Shown piece after piece: positions 1 through 6,333 of a stretch of 7,706 nt of DNA (its first letter is position 1; every line of letters begins with the position of its first letter). The translations under genes and the position numbers were made by a program. The notes beneath the pieces are model-generated. The model made no database searches. It saw only the letters and a program-made list of their open reading frames with translations, and was not told where the DNA came from. Origin of the DNA: Deltaproteobacteria bacterium (GTDB lineage Bacteria > Desulfobacterota > Desulfarculia > Adiutricales > Adiutricaceae); NCBI GenBank assembly GCA_031267005.1, contig JAIRZX010000660.1, positions 1-7,706 on the forward strand, read 5' to 3'.

Positions 1-237
1 AGGGCTGACATTGACGTAACCTACAAAGACATTCACTATCTGCTGGAATTGAAAATCAAGGGTGCAAGAAGCAGGGAGAAATGCCTTGAACAGCTTTTCG
101 GCTATATGGACAAATCCGGTAGCCCTGTCGGGTGGCTTGTCGTCTTCGACATGGATTTCAAGAAGAGCTGGACTGAGAAATTGACCTGGAATACCCTGGA
201 ATACAGAGGTAAGATCATCCATGAGGTAGGTTGCTGA
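1..237 (+). CDS. C-terminal part of an AAA-type ATPase with PD-(D/E)XK nuclease-like tail (5' truncated by window)
   Basis: Frame 1 is open from the first base to the TGA at 235-237, giving 78 residues of a protein that begins outside the window. The visible part reads RADIDVTYKD then a hydrophobic strand and LLELKIKG, which is the D-x(n)-E-x-K signature of PD-(D/E)XK nuclease folds. It is followed by a helix (EKCLEQLFGYMD), a strand (GWLVVFDMD), a SW-EKL segment and a GKIIHEVGC end. From memory, this ending is typical of the C-terminal domain of a large bacterial family of AAA-like ATPases found in multiple copies in host-associated and anaerobic genomes; their function is unknown. The ATPase domain itself is not visible, so the full architecture is inferred. 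No downstream partner gene follows, and the next stretch is repeat debris. It could instead be a stand-alone nuclease-fold protein. Confidence 0.7.
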   Translation, partial: RADIDVTYKDIHYLLELKIKGARSREKCLEQLFGYMDKSGSPVGWLVVFDMDFKKSWTEKLTWNTLEYRGKIIHEVGC

Positions 238-421
238 GAAGAACGACTCGATCGACTTCCATTCCATGCGTTGACCGGACTGGCACGGTTTCATCTGATT
301 CAGCACAACGTTAACAAAAAAATTACAGATTTAGCCCATTCCGGTGTGAGGAGGCGCTGTATGCGGGGCCTGAGGGGGCACAGTATGCGGGGCCTACGGG
401 ACGTCCCGGCGGAGACACCGG
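238..421. other. Gene-free DNA with a short direct repeat and a possible TnpB C-terminal remnant
   Basis: No gene is supported here. The 13-mer gtatgcggggcct occurs twice, at 359-371 and 383-395, so one plus-strand frame repeats YAGPEGAQYAGPTG. That frame (codons from 321, stop at 531-533) continues into GSFSLVEACGPP. This recalls the low-conservation C-terminal tails of IS200/IS605 TnpB proteins, which often end with a SLVEAGS-like string as the frame reads into the right-end hairpin. A worn 3' tail of tnpB is therefore possible, but the resemblance is short and comes from memory. Confidence 0.25.
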
Positions 422-468
422 AAGTTTTAGTCTTGTAGAAGCATGCGGCCCACCACATGCAGAGTTAT
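422..468 (+). repeat. 47-bp imperfect repeat, copy 1, with hairpin (IS200/IS605 right-end-like)
   Basis: This segment matches 554-600 at 37 of 47 positions without gaps. It carries GCATG (441-445) and its complement CATGC (456-460), a perfect 5-bp stem with a 10-nt loop. The general form, GAAGC, a hairpin, then AGAGTTA, resembles the right end of IS200/IS605-type transposons, where it also forms the 3' end of the TnpB guide-RNA scaffold. The repeat and hairpin are directly visible. The transposon assignment is inference, supported by a TnpB pseudogene elsewhere in the window. Confidence 0.5.
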
Positions 469-553
469 TGCTACGAAAATTGGGCCGGAGGACTGCCCGG
501 GCGCCGCGGATACGCACGGCCCGCAACCCATGAACGAGATCGGGCCGGGCCAC

Positions 554-600
554 AAGTTTTATCTTTGAAGAAGCTTGCGGTCCACCGCTTGTAGAGTTAC
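554..600 (+). repeat. 47-bp imperfect repeat, copy 2, with hairpin (IS200/IS605 right-end-like)
   Basis: Second copy of the element at 422-468, offset by 132 bp. It can form GCGG (577-580), loop TCCA, CCGC (585-588). A further C574-G591 pair lies outside two T-T mismatches. Flanking bases after the conserved GAGTTA differ between the copies, as expected if each copy marks the outer edge of a separate insertion. No TnpB reading frame remains next to this copy. Confidence 0.5.
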
Positions 601-662
601 GGGTTAGAAACATGGTGCGGAAAACGGCCTGGGGGGCCAATATCGACATTTCCGCGGCATCA

Positions 663-679
663 GCGGGCCGGCGGCCCGC
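663..679. repeat. Perfect GC inverted repeat (7-bp stem, 3-nt loop)
   Basis: GCGGGCC (663-669), loop GGC (670-672) and GGCCCGC (673-679) form a perfect hairpin. Neither side is followed by a T-run, so an intrinsic terminator is unlikely. It lies in gene-free DNA between the 47-bp repeats and the DeoR gene, and no role can be assigned. Confidence 0.6.
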
Positions 680-900
680 GAGTTTCACGGCTTATAATTC
701 TCTGCGGGCCCCGCGGAGACGGCAACTGGTATGTAAAAGAGCTAAATATAGCGAGTTGGGTTTTGGCGTCCCGATTGCCGGGAGCCCAGTTTCAGTCATG
801 AAGAAAGGGGGGCCGCCGGGATTGTCCCAAAATTGTCGGATGGCTCTGGAGGCGGGCTAGAACTCCCCCGCCCCCCCCTGCCGCTCAGTCCAGCTCGCAC

Positions 901-963
901 GAAACGGCTGAACCGAGTTATATGATCATGTCGGGTTTCGACGCCCCGGCCTATGAAACGCGG
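901..963. repeat. Degenerate direct repeat, copy A (about 100-bp spacing)
   Basis: This copy begins with GAAACG and contains TGATCATG (923-930), then CGCCCCGGCC ending near 951, then TATGAAA. The same order of blocks recurs at 1002-1064 with scattered substitutions and small indels. On the minus strand both copies can read as FxGRGxExxRHDH-like peptides, but no start, ribosome site or long frame supports a gene. This could be two worn copies of a dispersed intergenic repeat. Confidence 0.5.
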
Positions 964-1001
964 ATGGCTGCATGGCATATGCTTTTGGCTCCGCTAAACT
1001 G

Positions 1002-1064
1002 GAAACGCTTCATGATACATGATCATGCCGGATATTTTCGGCGCCCCGGCCCATGAAAGCCGCG
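1002..1064. repeat. Degenerate direct repeat, copy B
   Basis: Counterpart of 901-963: GAAACG at 1002-1007, TGATCATG at 1020-1027, GCGCCCCGGCCC around 1041-1052, then ATGAAAGC. The CGCCCCGGC block sits exactly 100 bp downstream of its partner. Together with the 47-bp pair, this shows that 320-1065 is built from worn duplications rather than coding sequence. Confidence 0.5.
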
Positions 1065-1124
1065 TCATGCCGCAACGCAACATGTAGCTGCCTCCCGGCG
1101 CCGACGTGCCGGAATGCCTTTGAT

Positions 1125-1153
1125 AAAACCGCCTCCGGGCCGCCCAAGCCCGG
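1125..1153 (-). terminator. Weak candidate terminator downstream of the DeoR gene
   Basis: Read on the minus strand, CCGGGC (1153-1148), a 7-nt loop and GCCCGG (1140-1135) form a perfect 6-bp stem, followed by AGGCGG and then TTTTAT. It lies about 140 nt past the DeoR stop codon. The 6-nt gap between stem and T-run is longer than in a good intrinsic terminator, so this is only a possibility. Confidence 0.22.
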
Positions 1154-1294
1154 AAACCTGGCCGGAAGGGCGTACGCGTCCGCCGAGGCCAGCCGCGACG
1201 GAGGCGGAAACGCGCACTGCCGCGGGCGGGCCTTTCCGGCAGGGCCCGGAGCCCTCCCGCGGAGGCGGTCTGCTTGAACGCCCGGAGCGGCGGT

Positions 1295-2050
1295 TCAATA
1301 GATGAGCTGTATGCTCTTGGCCCGGCAGAAGTCAGACCAGGCCCTGTCGGGCTCACGGTCGGACACGATGCAGTCTATGTCCGAAAACTCCAGGGCCTTC
1401 CGGTAGACAACCTGGTCGAACTTGGAGTGGTCCGCCAGGAGTATCCTGGTCTTGGCCTGGGTGGCCATGATCTTCTTCGACACCGCCTCGGGCTCGTTTG
1501 ACTCCATGATGCCTTTTTCGATGTCCAGGCCCTTGCAGCCCATCACGGCGATGTCCACGTTGTGGGCCTCCAGGGTGCGGCGGGCCCCCTCGCCCGTAAG
1601 CGAGAAGGAGCGCCCCCGGAGCGTGCCCCCGGTGCCCACGAGGTTAAGCCGCGAGTTCGCGAAGTCGTGGAGGATCTTGACCGAGGTGGTGATTATGGTC
1701 AGATCGTTCTTGCCGGTAAGGAGCTCGACGAGCGAGAGCACGGTGGTGCTCGAGTCGCACATGAGGGTGGCCCCGCTGTTCACGAGCCCCAGGGCCTTCA
1801 CGGCGATGGACTCCTTCTCGCCCGTGTTGTTCGCCCTCCGGCTGTTGAAGGGGAGATCCTCGTTGGAGGGGCGGGCCAGGACCGCGCCGCCGTAGCTTCG
1901 CCTGACGCGGCCCTCCTTCTCCAGCCGCTCCAGATCCCGCCTCACGGTCTCCGCGGTCACTCCGAACTCCTCGGACAGCTCCGCCACGTGGACCTTGCGT
2001 TTTTCCAGGAGGCGGTTCAGGATGGCCTGCCGCCTTTCTATGCCCAGCAT
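1295..2050 (-). CDS. DeoR/GlpR-family transcriptional regulator
   Basis: A 251-residue protein, the usual length for the DeoR family. The N-terminus (about residues 4-57) is the DeoR winged helix-turn-helix: ERRQAILNRLLEKRKV, the AELSEEFGVTAETVRRDLERLE recognition region, then the wing GRVRRSYGGAVL. The rest is the DeoRC effector domain of the ISOCOT sugar-phosphate-binding fold, with DSSTTV (99-104), VGTGGTLR (138-145), ESNEPEAVSKKIM (183-195) and ADHSKFD (206-212). Family members generally repress sugar or nucleoside catabolic operons and are released by phosphorylated sugars; the effector here cannot be read from sequence. The ATG at 2050 is preceded by GGGAGA at 11 nt, slightly far but plausible. 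No carbohydrate gene is adjacent, so the target is probably elsewhere. GC-rich third positions match the surrounding region. The frame is intact, with a TGA stop. Confidence 0.95.
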   Translation of the reverse strand: MLGIERRQAILNRLLEKRKVHVAELSEEFGVTAETVRRDLERLEKEGRVRRSYGGAVLARPSNEDLPFNSRRANNTGEKESIAVKALGLVNSGATLMCDSSTTVLSLVELLTGKNDLTIITTSVKILHDFANSRLNLVGTGGTLRGRSFSLTGEGARRTLEAHNVDIAVMGCKGLDIEKGIMESNEPEAVSKKIMATQAKTRILLADHSKFDQVVYRKALEFSDIDCIVSDREPDRAWSDFCRAKSIQLIY

Positions 2051-3082
2051 ATGTCCGTCAGTCTCCCTTGTCCGGGCCGCCGGCGGCCCCGGGCCTCAAG
2101 CCCCGGAGGCCTGCGGCCCGCCGGATCGAAACAGTCGGGGAAAGGACGAAAAAAACCGGCCGCCCGCGTCCCCCCCCGGCCAGGGCCTACCCCCCGCAAC
2201 GGACCGGGACGGCCGCGGGAGGTGGCAGGGCTTCTCCGGCCCGCTCCGGGTCTGCGGAGGGGCCCTATTTGCTCTCTTTTTCGATTTTGCCAGATTCTAC
2301 CCCTTTCCGGCGGGAAAAGAAAGGAAAAACCCTCCGTTGGACCCTCAAAACCATAAAAAACAACACGGGATCGCCCCCTGGCACGCCGGGCCTGGGCGGG
2401 GAGCGGAGCCTCCGGCCTGGCGACGCCGGCCCGCCGTCGCGCCCGCCCGGCCGCCGCGCAAGCTTCGCGGGGCCCGCGGCCCCTGTCGGCTCCCCCAAAA
2501 CCTGCCATCACGGGGATTCCGACGGTGCCCCCGGCGACTCCCCGCGAAAGGACGGCAAGCCTGGAGGCCGCTGAGGCTTAGGGAAGGAACGCCCTAACGG
2601 GCATAAGGACGGCTCGCCCAAACGACCGACAGGCCGAAGGGCGGCGCGGCGACGGAGGCCGGGAGCGCCCGTCCGGGAAAGGCGGCTCAATCCCCCGAGC
2701 CCCGCCGCGCTCCCGGGAGACGGTGCCCCTCAGTCCCGTCGGATCCGGCGGAGGCCGACGCCGGGGACAGGCGGCCTGGCCAGTCTTCCTCCTCCCCTCG
2801 GCGGCGCGGGGCTTCCAAGGCGCCTGGCGACGGGCTTTCGGGCGCTGCGGCCGTTCCGGAGCCCGGCGTTGAGGGGCGGCCACCCGGCTCAGCGCCCTCA
2901 CCGGGAACTGGGAGCGAGCAGCGGCAGCCGGGACGGTTTCGGGCTTTGAGAACCAGCTTGGGCCTGTCGGCTCCAAAGCCTGCCGCCCGGGCCAGTTCCG
3001 TATATGTCAAGGGCAACAACACGCCCTCGGACGAGAAAATCAGCCTCGTCCCCTGAAAGGGGCTTGCGGGCGGCCCGTCTCC

Positions 3083-3116
3083 GAGTTTCGAAAGGCCTGG
3101 AGTTTCGAACGGCCAG
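3083..3116. repeat. 17-bp tandem duplication (2 copies)
   Basis: GAGTTTCGAAAGGCCTG (3083-3099) is followed directly by GAGTTTCGAACGGCCAG (3100-3116), with two differences. Each unit contains the palindromic TTCGAA. It lies in gene-free DNA. Confidence 0.7.
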
Positions 3117-3261
3117 CCTCCGGCGCTTCCCCAAAAATGACGGTGTCAGTGCCCGCAGACAGCCTCCCGCCCTTGTCGCCAGGAGGCTTTCCCATACGCC
3201 GACGAAGCCGCTTTTCCGGGGCAGCCCCGCATGCCCTCCCGAAGCCCCGCTCTGGGTTTAA

Positions 3262-3297
3262 GGAAGGCGCGGGGTTGAAGGAGGGCGCGGGGGTTCC
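3262..3297. repeat. Imperfect 18-bp tandem duplication (2 copies)
   Basis: GGAAGGCGCGGGGTTGAA (3262-3279) is followed by GGAGGGCGCGGGGGTTCC (3280-3297). The units are purine/G-rich and differ at a few bases. The pair lies just past the 3' end of the SrfA-like gene and has no obvious role. Confidence 0.5.
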
Positions 3298-3357
3298 GGG
3301 CGCGCAGGCGCCTCTGGGAAAGTCCTTACGCGCCGCAGGAGTCGTCCGCACTCGACC

Positions 3358-4716
3358 TCACTGCCGGGTTATCCTCGTGCGGTGCGCCACGCCGCCCCTG
3401 CCGTGATCCGTCAGCGTGCAGGCAGCCGCCCCCGTCGCGCGGGCCGCGCAACGGAGAGTCCTCGGCCGTATATAATTCCCCTCGAGTCTTGAGCAGTAGA
3501 GCCTGCCTGTCGAGACAGTCAGCTTTCCGCCTGATGGGAAGCTCGCTCTGGAAGTGCCCCTGCAGGTGAACTTGCGGGACCCCTCGTAGTAGTACCCGGT
3601 CGATTTGGACCTGCCCGACGTGTCGAAGCAGTGGATGAAAAAAACTTCATGGCCTGTATGCTCGCTTGTGATCGAATCCACTTTCCAGCAACCCTCCAGA
3701 ACTGCGAGATCCGTCGAGCCTTCCGGGAAGGCGAGTTCCTCGCCGGGCTTCGGGGCGTTGGAGGCAGCTTCCAGCCCGACGGGCGCCTCTGCGGAGGCGG
3801 GTGGAGGGTTCTCTTCGCGTTCCGGATCGGGCAGATCCGGGGCCGAGCCCTCCGGAGGGGGTTCGGGCTCCTCCGCGCGGCAAGCCGCGAGGGTCTCGAG
3901 GTAGCGGGACTTCAAGGCGCCCAGTTCGTAACGCAACGGCTCCTCACGGGCGTTTTCCACGCCCGCCATAGGGTCAGTTGCGCCCGCCGCCCCGACCGCT
4001 TTCCTGAGGCCGGGCGAAAACGCCAGGAAAACGAGCAGGACCGCGAGGAAGGCCACCGAGGCCGCAACCGCCGCGCGGAGGGCACCGCCGTTTCCGGCGC
4101 CGCCGGGCCCGGACTCCCCGCACCCTGAGGGAGGCAGGGACGGCGGCGGAACTTCGGGCGGAGCGGCGGCCGCCGCGACGGCAACGGATGCGGGCGCGGC
4201 TGCGGATGCCGCCCGAGGGGGCGCCCGTCCGTTCACGGGCGGGACGCATCCAGGAAGCACCCAGCAGGCGAGAACCGGGACCCCAGCGACGACGAAGACG
4301 TACTCCTTGCCGGGACGACCGTCCGCCTTTGCCGAAAGGGCCGCCGCCGCCGAGGAGACTGCGGCTCCAACGTCGGATCCGCCTCCATCGCGGGACAGGG
4401 AGAGGCGTTTGCCGAGATCGGAGAGCCGTCCGGAGGCGGCCCGTACGGCCGCCAAGGCCCTGTCCTTCTCGGGGCCGCGCAGGGACGCGAGCTCCCTTGC
4501 CTCCCCCTCCAAAGGCGTGTGCCAGGCAACGGCGCCGCCGGGACCCTCACTCGGCTCGGCGAGAATTCGGGCGGCGGCGGGTGAGATCTCCCTGTTTATG
4601 GCGGCAGAGGCCACCTCCCAGCATGCTCTCGCCGAGGCCAGCGCGGCCCCGGCGCCCTGAACTCCGGGAGCTGCCGGGCCAGGAATCCGGGTCACTATCA
4701 GCGTCTGATATTCCAT
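3358..4716 (-). CDS. SrfA-like single-pass membrane protein
   Basis: A 452-residue protein counted from the ATG at 4716. In order: an Ala-rich N-terminal region; AWHTPLEGEARELASL (64-79); a helical stretch to about 130; EYVFVVAGVPVLACW (138-152); an Ala/Pro linker (about 158-210); one strong membrane helix (about 212-236, AAVAASVAFLAVLLVFLAF); an acidic Pro/Glu linker (about 281-325); and a C-terminal domain (about 338-435) starting LEGCWKVDS with six cysteines (343, 363, 385, 408, 423, 433), possibly disulfide-bonded and outside the cytoplasm. From memory, the order W-x-TP-x-EGE, then a V-G-x-PVL-x-W motif, then a membrane helix, then an LxGCW domain matches the SrfA family, named from a Salmonella SsrB-regulated factor of unknown mechanism. 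No SrfB or SrfC gene follows. The frame is open upstream to another ATG at 5055 (565 residues) with GGAGG only 3 nt before it. I prefer 4716 because the extra 113 residues show no family features and a promoter overlaps them. Confidence 0.6.
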   Translation of the reverse strand: MEYQTLIVTRIPGPAAPGVQGAGAALASARACWEVASAAINREISPAAARILAEPSEGPGGAVAWHTPLEGEARELASLRGPEKDRALAAVRAASGRLSDLGKRLSLSRDGGGSDVGAAVSSAAAALSAKADGRPGKEYVFVVAGVPVLACWVLPGCVPPVNGRAPPRAASAAAPASVAVAAAAAPPEVPPPSLPPSGCGESGPGGAGNGGALRAAVAASVAFLAVLLVFLAFSPGLRKAVGAAGATDPMAGVENAREEPLRYELGALKSRYLETLAACRAEEPEPPPEGSAPDLPDPEREENPPPASAEAPVGLEAASNAPKPGEELAFPEGSTDLAVLEGCWKVDSITSEHTGHEVFFIHCFDTSGRSKSTGYYYEGSRKFTCRGTSRASFPSGGKLTVSTGRLYCSRLEGNYIRPRTLRCAARATGAAACTLTDHGRGGVAHRTRITRQ

Positions 4717-4752
4717 AATTTCGATTATACCAGGTATCCCGGCAACGCTCAA
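4717..4752 (-). promoter_or_regulatory. Strong sigma-70-type promoter for the SrfA-like gene
   Basis: On the minus strand, TTGAGC (4752-4747) is separated by 17 nt from a perfect TATAAT (4729-4724), itself preceded by TGG, so this is an extended -10 (TGnTATAAT). Only seven bases separate the -10 from the ATG at 4716, so transcription would begin at about 4717-4716 and the message would be leaderless or nearly so. There is no Shine-Dalgarno sequence before this ATG, which agrees with that reading. If translation instead begins at 5055, the motif would lie inside the gene and be fortuitous. Confidence 0.55.
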
Positions 4753-5460
4753 AAGGGCAATCCGCATTCCGCTGGGGACCCCATGTCCAAGGGCGGCGCT
4801 CCGCGCGTTTTCGAGGCGGCCCGACCGGGCCGCCGCCAGCTCTGTCGCGACGGCACCGGGGAAGCCCTTCCGGAAAGGCGCTCCCCGCCCGGCATCCTGG
4901 ATCCGACCCTCCCGCCGCTTTCCGACCGTTCCCTCCGCTTTCAGCCAGCCAGCCGAAGGGCTGCCTGCGGCGGGGAATCCTGGCTGCGCGGGAAAATCCG
5001 GCCCCCCCGCGTTTCCGGCGCGGAGCCGGGCACGCGATCCGCCACTTGACAGCATCAGCCTCCATGAAATAAATTTCGCCGCCGGAATAAACCGGTGAAC
5101 CTTTCTTAACAGTCAAGTTCAACTGACAACTACCATGTTGGGCGCGGAGCCGCCAGGGTTACCAGCCGCTACTTGTACCGGATCATCGCATCCCATGCCC
5201 GCCTTGGCCCCGTTGCGGCCGTTCCGGACCCTGTCGACCGCCGCCTTTATCGCGTCACGAAAATTTTACGCTAACGCGTCGGAGGGGCCACATCCACCCC
5301 CCTCCGCCAGCGCTTGATTTCAAGTCCATTTCAGCTGCACCCATGCCATGCCCACCTGGTTTCTTCAGGGGAGTCAGCATAGTTGCCTTCTCCCTCGCCC
5401 GCAATTTCGACTGTCCGATCCGGACCTGTGCCTTTTGCAGTGGCGTCAAAAAAATGGTCA
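4717..5460. other. Region upstream of the SrfA-like gene without a confident gene
   Basis: The minus-strand frame of the SrfA-like gene stays open to 5055 and could be an N-terminal extension, but its sequence (SGGSRARLRAGNAGG and similar) has no recognisable feature. From 5056 to 5460 base composition becomes mixed. A 79-residue minus-strand frame (5494-5255) begins MTAYLCPLNLYMTIFLTPL and is lysine-rich in the middle, but it has no clear ribosome site and no family resemblance, so I do not call it. No RNA gene is seen here. Confidence 0.4.
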
Positions 5461-5461
5461 T

Positions 5462-5650
5462 GTATAGGTTTAGTGGACACAGATAGGCTGTCACTCCTGT
5501 GGGCTATCTTATACCAGTGAAGGCGCGGGTCTCATACCTCCTGAAATACAAGAGGGTGGAGGCATGTTGAGCAGGGCTGGGCCAGCGGTTCTGGTAGCTT
5601 AGCCACCACCCATGTGATGGGAGGCCAAGCACCTGCGAGAACAGGACAGA
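5462..5650 (+). ncRNA. Candidate structured RNA or mobile-element end with clustered hairpins
   Basis: Many stems crowd into about 190 nt. AGATAG (5481-5486) pairs with CTATCT (5504-5509), stacked on GTATA (5462-5466) with TATAC (5510-5514). CATACCTCC (5533-5541) pairs with GGAGGCATG (5558-5566) with one mismatch. GCAGG (5571-5575) can close with CCTGC (5632-5636) around three smaller hairpins: GCTG/CAGC (5576-5586), GGTaGC/GCcACC (5593-5607) and CCCAT/ATGGG (5609-5621). This multibranch shape suggests a functional RNA. A transposon-associated RNA such as the HEARO/omega class is one possibility because a TnpB fragment lies about 200 bp downstream, but I cannot match a known consensus. The strand is assumed. 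A set of IS terminal sequences is an alternative. Confidence 0.3.
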
Positions 5651-5704
5651 GATGTAATTTTAGTGACACTATCTTAATCATCAATTTTTTTTCTAAATGC
5701 ATGT

Positions 5705-5756
5705 GATCCCTGGAATAGTTTCCTGTAAATGATCCCTGGAATAGTTTCCTGTAAAT
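5705..5756. repeat. Perfect 26-bp tandem duplication (2 copies)
   Basis: Two identical 26-bp units abut exactly: 5705-5730 and 5731-5756. Each runs from gatccctgga to cctgtaaat and holds an internal GGAA-TAGT-TTCC inverted repeat. Perfect identity, in contrast to the worn repeats elsewhere in the window, implies a recent duplication or a functional constraint, for example binding sites at an IS end as in IS21-family termini. Confidence 0.85.
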
Positions 5757-5824
5757 GTGCGAAAAAAAGATCAGTGGTAGAGGGAATGACCTCGATGTTG
5801 GACTAGATTTTTAGTGTGGTCGAC

Positions 5825-5833
5825 GGGAGGAGG
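5825..5833 (+). promoter_or_regulatory. Ribosome binding site remnant of the TnpB gene
   Basis: GGGAGGAGG lies 7 nt before an ATG at 5841, which is out of the TnpB frame and reads four codons to a stop. It lies 14 nt before the in-frame ATG at 5848. The in-frame ATG gives the expected short TnpB N-terminus, so the original start was probably 5848, or 5841 before a small indel. Confidence 0.4.
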
Positions 5834-5847
5834 CGACAAAATGAATT

Positions 5848-6333
5848 ATGGTTGACAGGGCATTCGTATTCCGGATATATCCTAACAGGGAAGAGGAGGT
5901 TCTTTCAGCCAAGACCTTCGGATGCTGCCGGTTCGTCTGGAACAGGATGCTCACGGACAAGAAGATCTGGTAGCTGTGGTAGCTGATCGCCCATGAGGAC
6001 ATGCAGACCACACCGGCCCAGCACAAGAAACATTGGCCTTGGCTGATGGAAGTTGACAGCTCTGCCCTGTGAAACGTCCAGATGGTCCTGGAGAAGGCTT
6101 TCGGCTCATTTGTCAGGAACCCGAAACATTTCGGCTTCCCGAAACACAAGAAAAAGCACAGGTACAGTGACAGCTATACCACCAATCTGATTGTCGGGAA
6201 CATCAGGCTCCGTGAAGACGGCAAGCTGAAGCTCCCGAAGCTGGGACCCGTGCACACAGTCCAGCACCGGGGGAGATACCGGATGTGTTCACTCTGTGGC
6301 TGTTTACCGGCCTCAAGACGGCCAAAGGCTTGA
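5848..6333 (+). pseudogene. tnpB: Decayed IS200/IS605-family TnpB (OrfB), N-terminal part
   Basis: TnpB is the RNA-guided DNA nuclease carried by IS200/IS605-type transposons. Frame 1 from ATG 5848 reads MVDRAFVFRIYPN, then FGCCRFVWNRMLTDK, TTPAQHKKHWPWLMEVDSSAL, NVQMVLEKAFGSF, FGFPKHKKKH, SYTTN and KLPKLG...QHR. These are the ordered N-terminal signatures of TnpB. The frame has stops at 5971-5973 (TAG), 5980-5982 (TAG) and 6070-6072 (TGA), so no full product is made. TnpB resemblance ends at about 6270. The frame then runs to TGA 6331-6333 through unrelated sequence containing CSLC. The RuvC-like catalytic core, zinc ribbon and right end, roughly two thirds of a usual 370-400-residue protein, are missing. 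No TnpA transposase is present. Base substitutions explain the stops, and nothing suggests stop-codon reassignment because neighbouring genes end normally in TGA. Confidence 0.9.

Larger units (their letters stand above)
2051..3357. other. 1.3-kb GC-rich region without a supportable gene
   Basis: Open frames exist on both strands because stop codons are rare at this GC content, but their translations are rich in R, P, G and A and show no domain or repeated family motif. The only compositionally different piece is about 2260-2365, with several A and T runs. It lies upstream of the DeoR gene and could contain its promoter, though I cannot fix a -35/-10 pair. No T-run terminator is evident for the SrfA-like gene, which ends at 3358. 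This may be decayed coding DNA. Confidence 0.5.
5651..5847. other. AT-richer junction between the structured segment and the TnpB remnant
   Basis: No gene is seen. The segment holds TTTTAGTGACACTATC near 5658-5673, a T8 run around 5683-5690, the 26-bp tandem duplication, and TTTTTAGTGTGG near 5809-5820. A related string, TTTAGTGGACACAGATAG, occurs at 5469-5486. Recurring TTTAGTG-type strings are common at the termini of several IS families, so a deleted IS whose ends remain is possible. The element cannot be identified. Confidence 0.3.

Noticed and set aside
323..688. 121-residue minus-strand frame with an internal peptide repeat
   Set aside because: The repeated peptide is just the translation of the two 47-bp DNA repeats, whose hairpins explain them better than a protein.
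693..698. TATAAT as a plus-strand promoter
   Set aside because: No acceptable -35 at 16-18 nt upstream (the position reads ggcggc), and no gene follows.
2068..2574. 168-residue plus-strand open frame
   Set aside because: The translation is dominated by R, P, G and A, with no domain or plausible start context. Overlapping frames of similar length on the other strand indicate GC-driven stop-codon scarcity.
4188..4718. 176-residue plus-strand frame opposite the SrfA-like gene
   Set aside because: It is Arg/Pro-rich shadow sequence antisense to a frame that has a membrane helix and ordered motifs.
5255..5494. 79-residue minus-strand frame
   Set aside because: No ribosome site, no recognisable motif and mixed codon use. 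It also overlaps the edge of the structured segment.
5705..5756. CRISPR array
   Set aside because: Only two units, directly abutting with no spacer, and no cas genes nearby.
5971..6072. In-frame TAG, TAG and TGA in the TnpB frame as possible stop-codon recoding
   Set aside because: The DeoR and SrfA-like genes end in TGA and read normally, and the TnpB copy is also truncated, so decay is sufficient.
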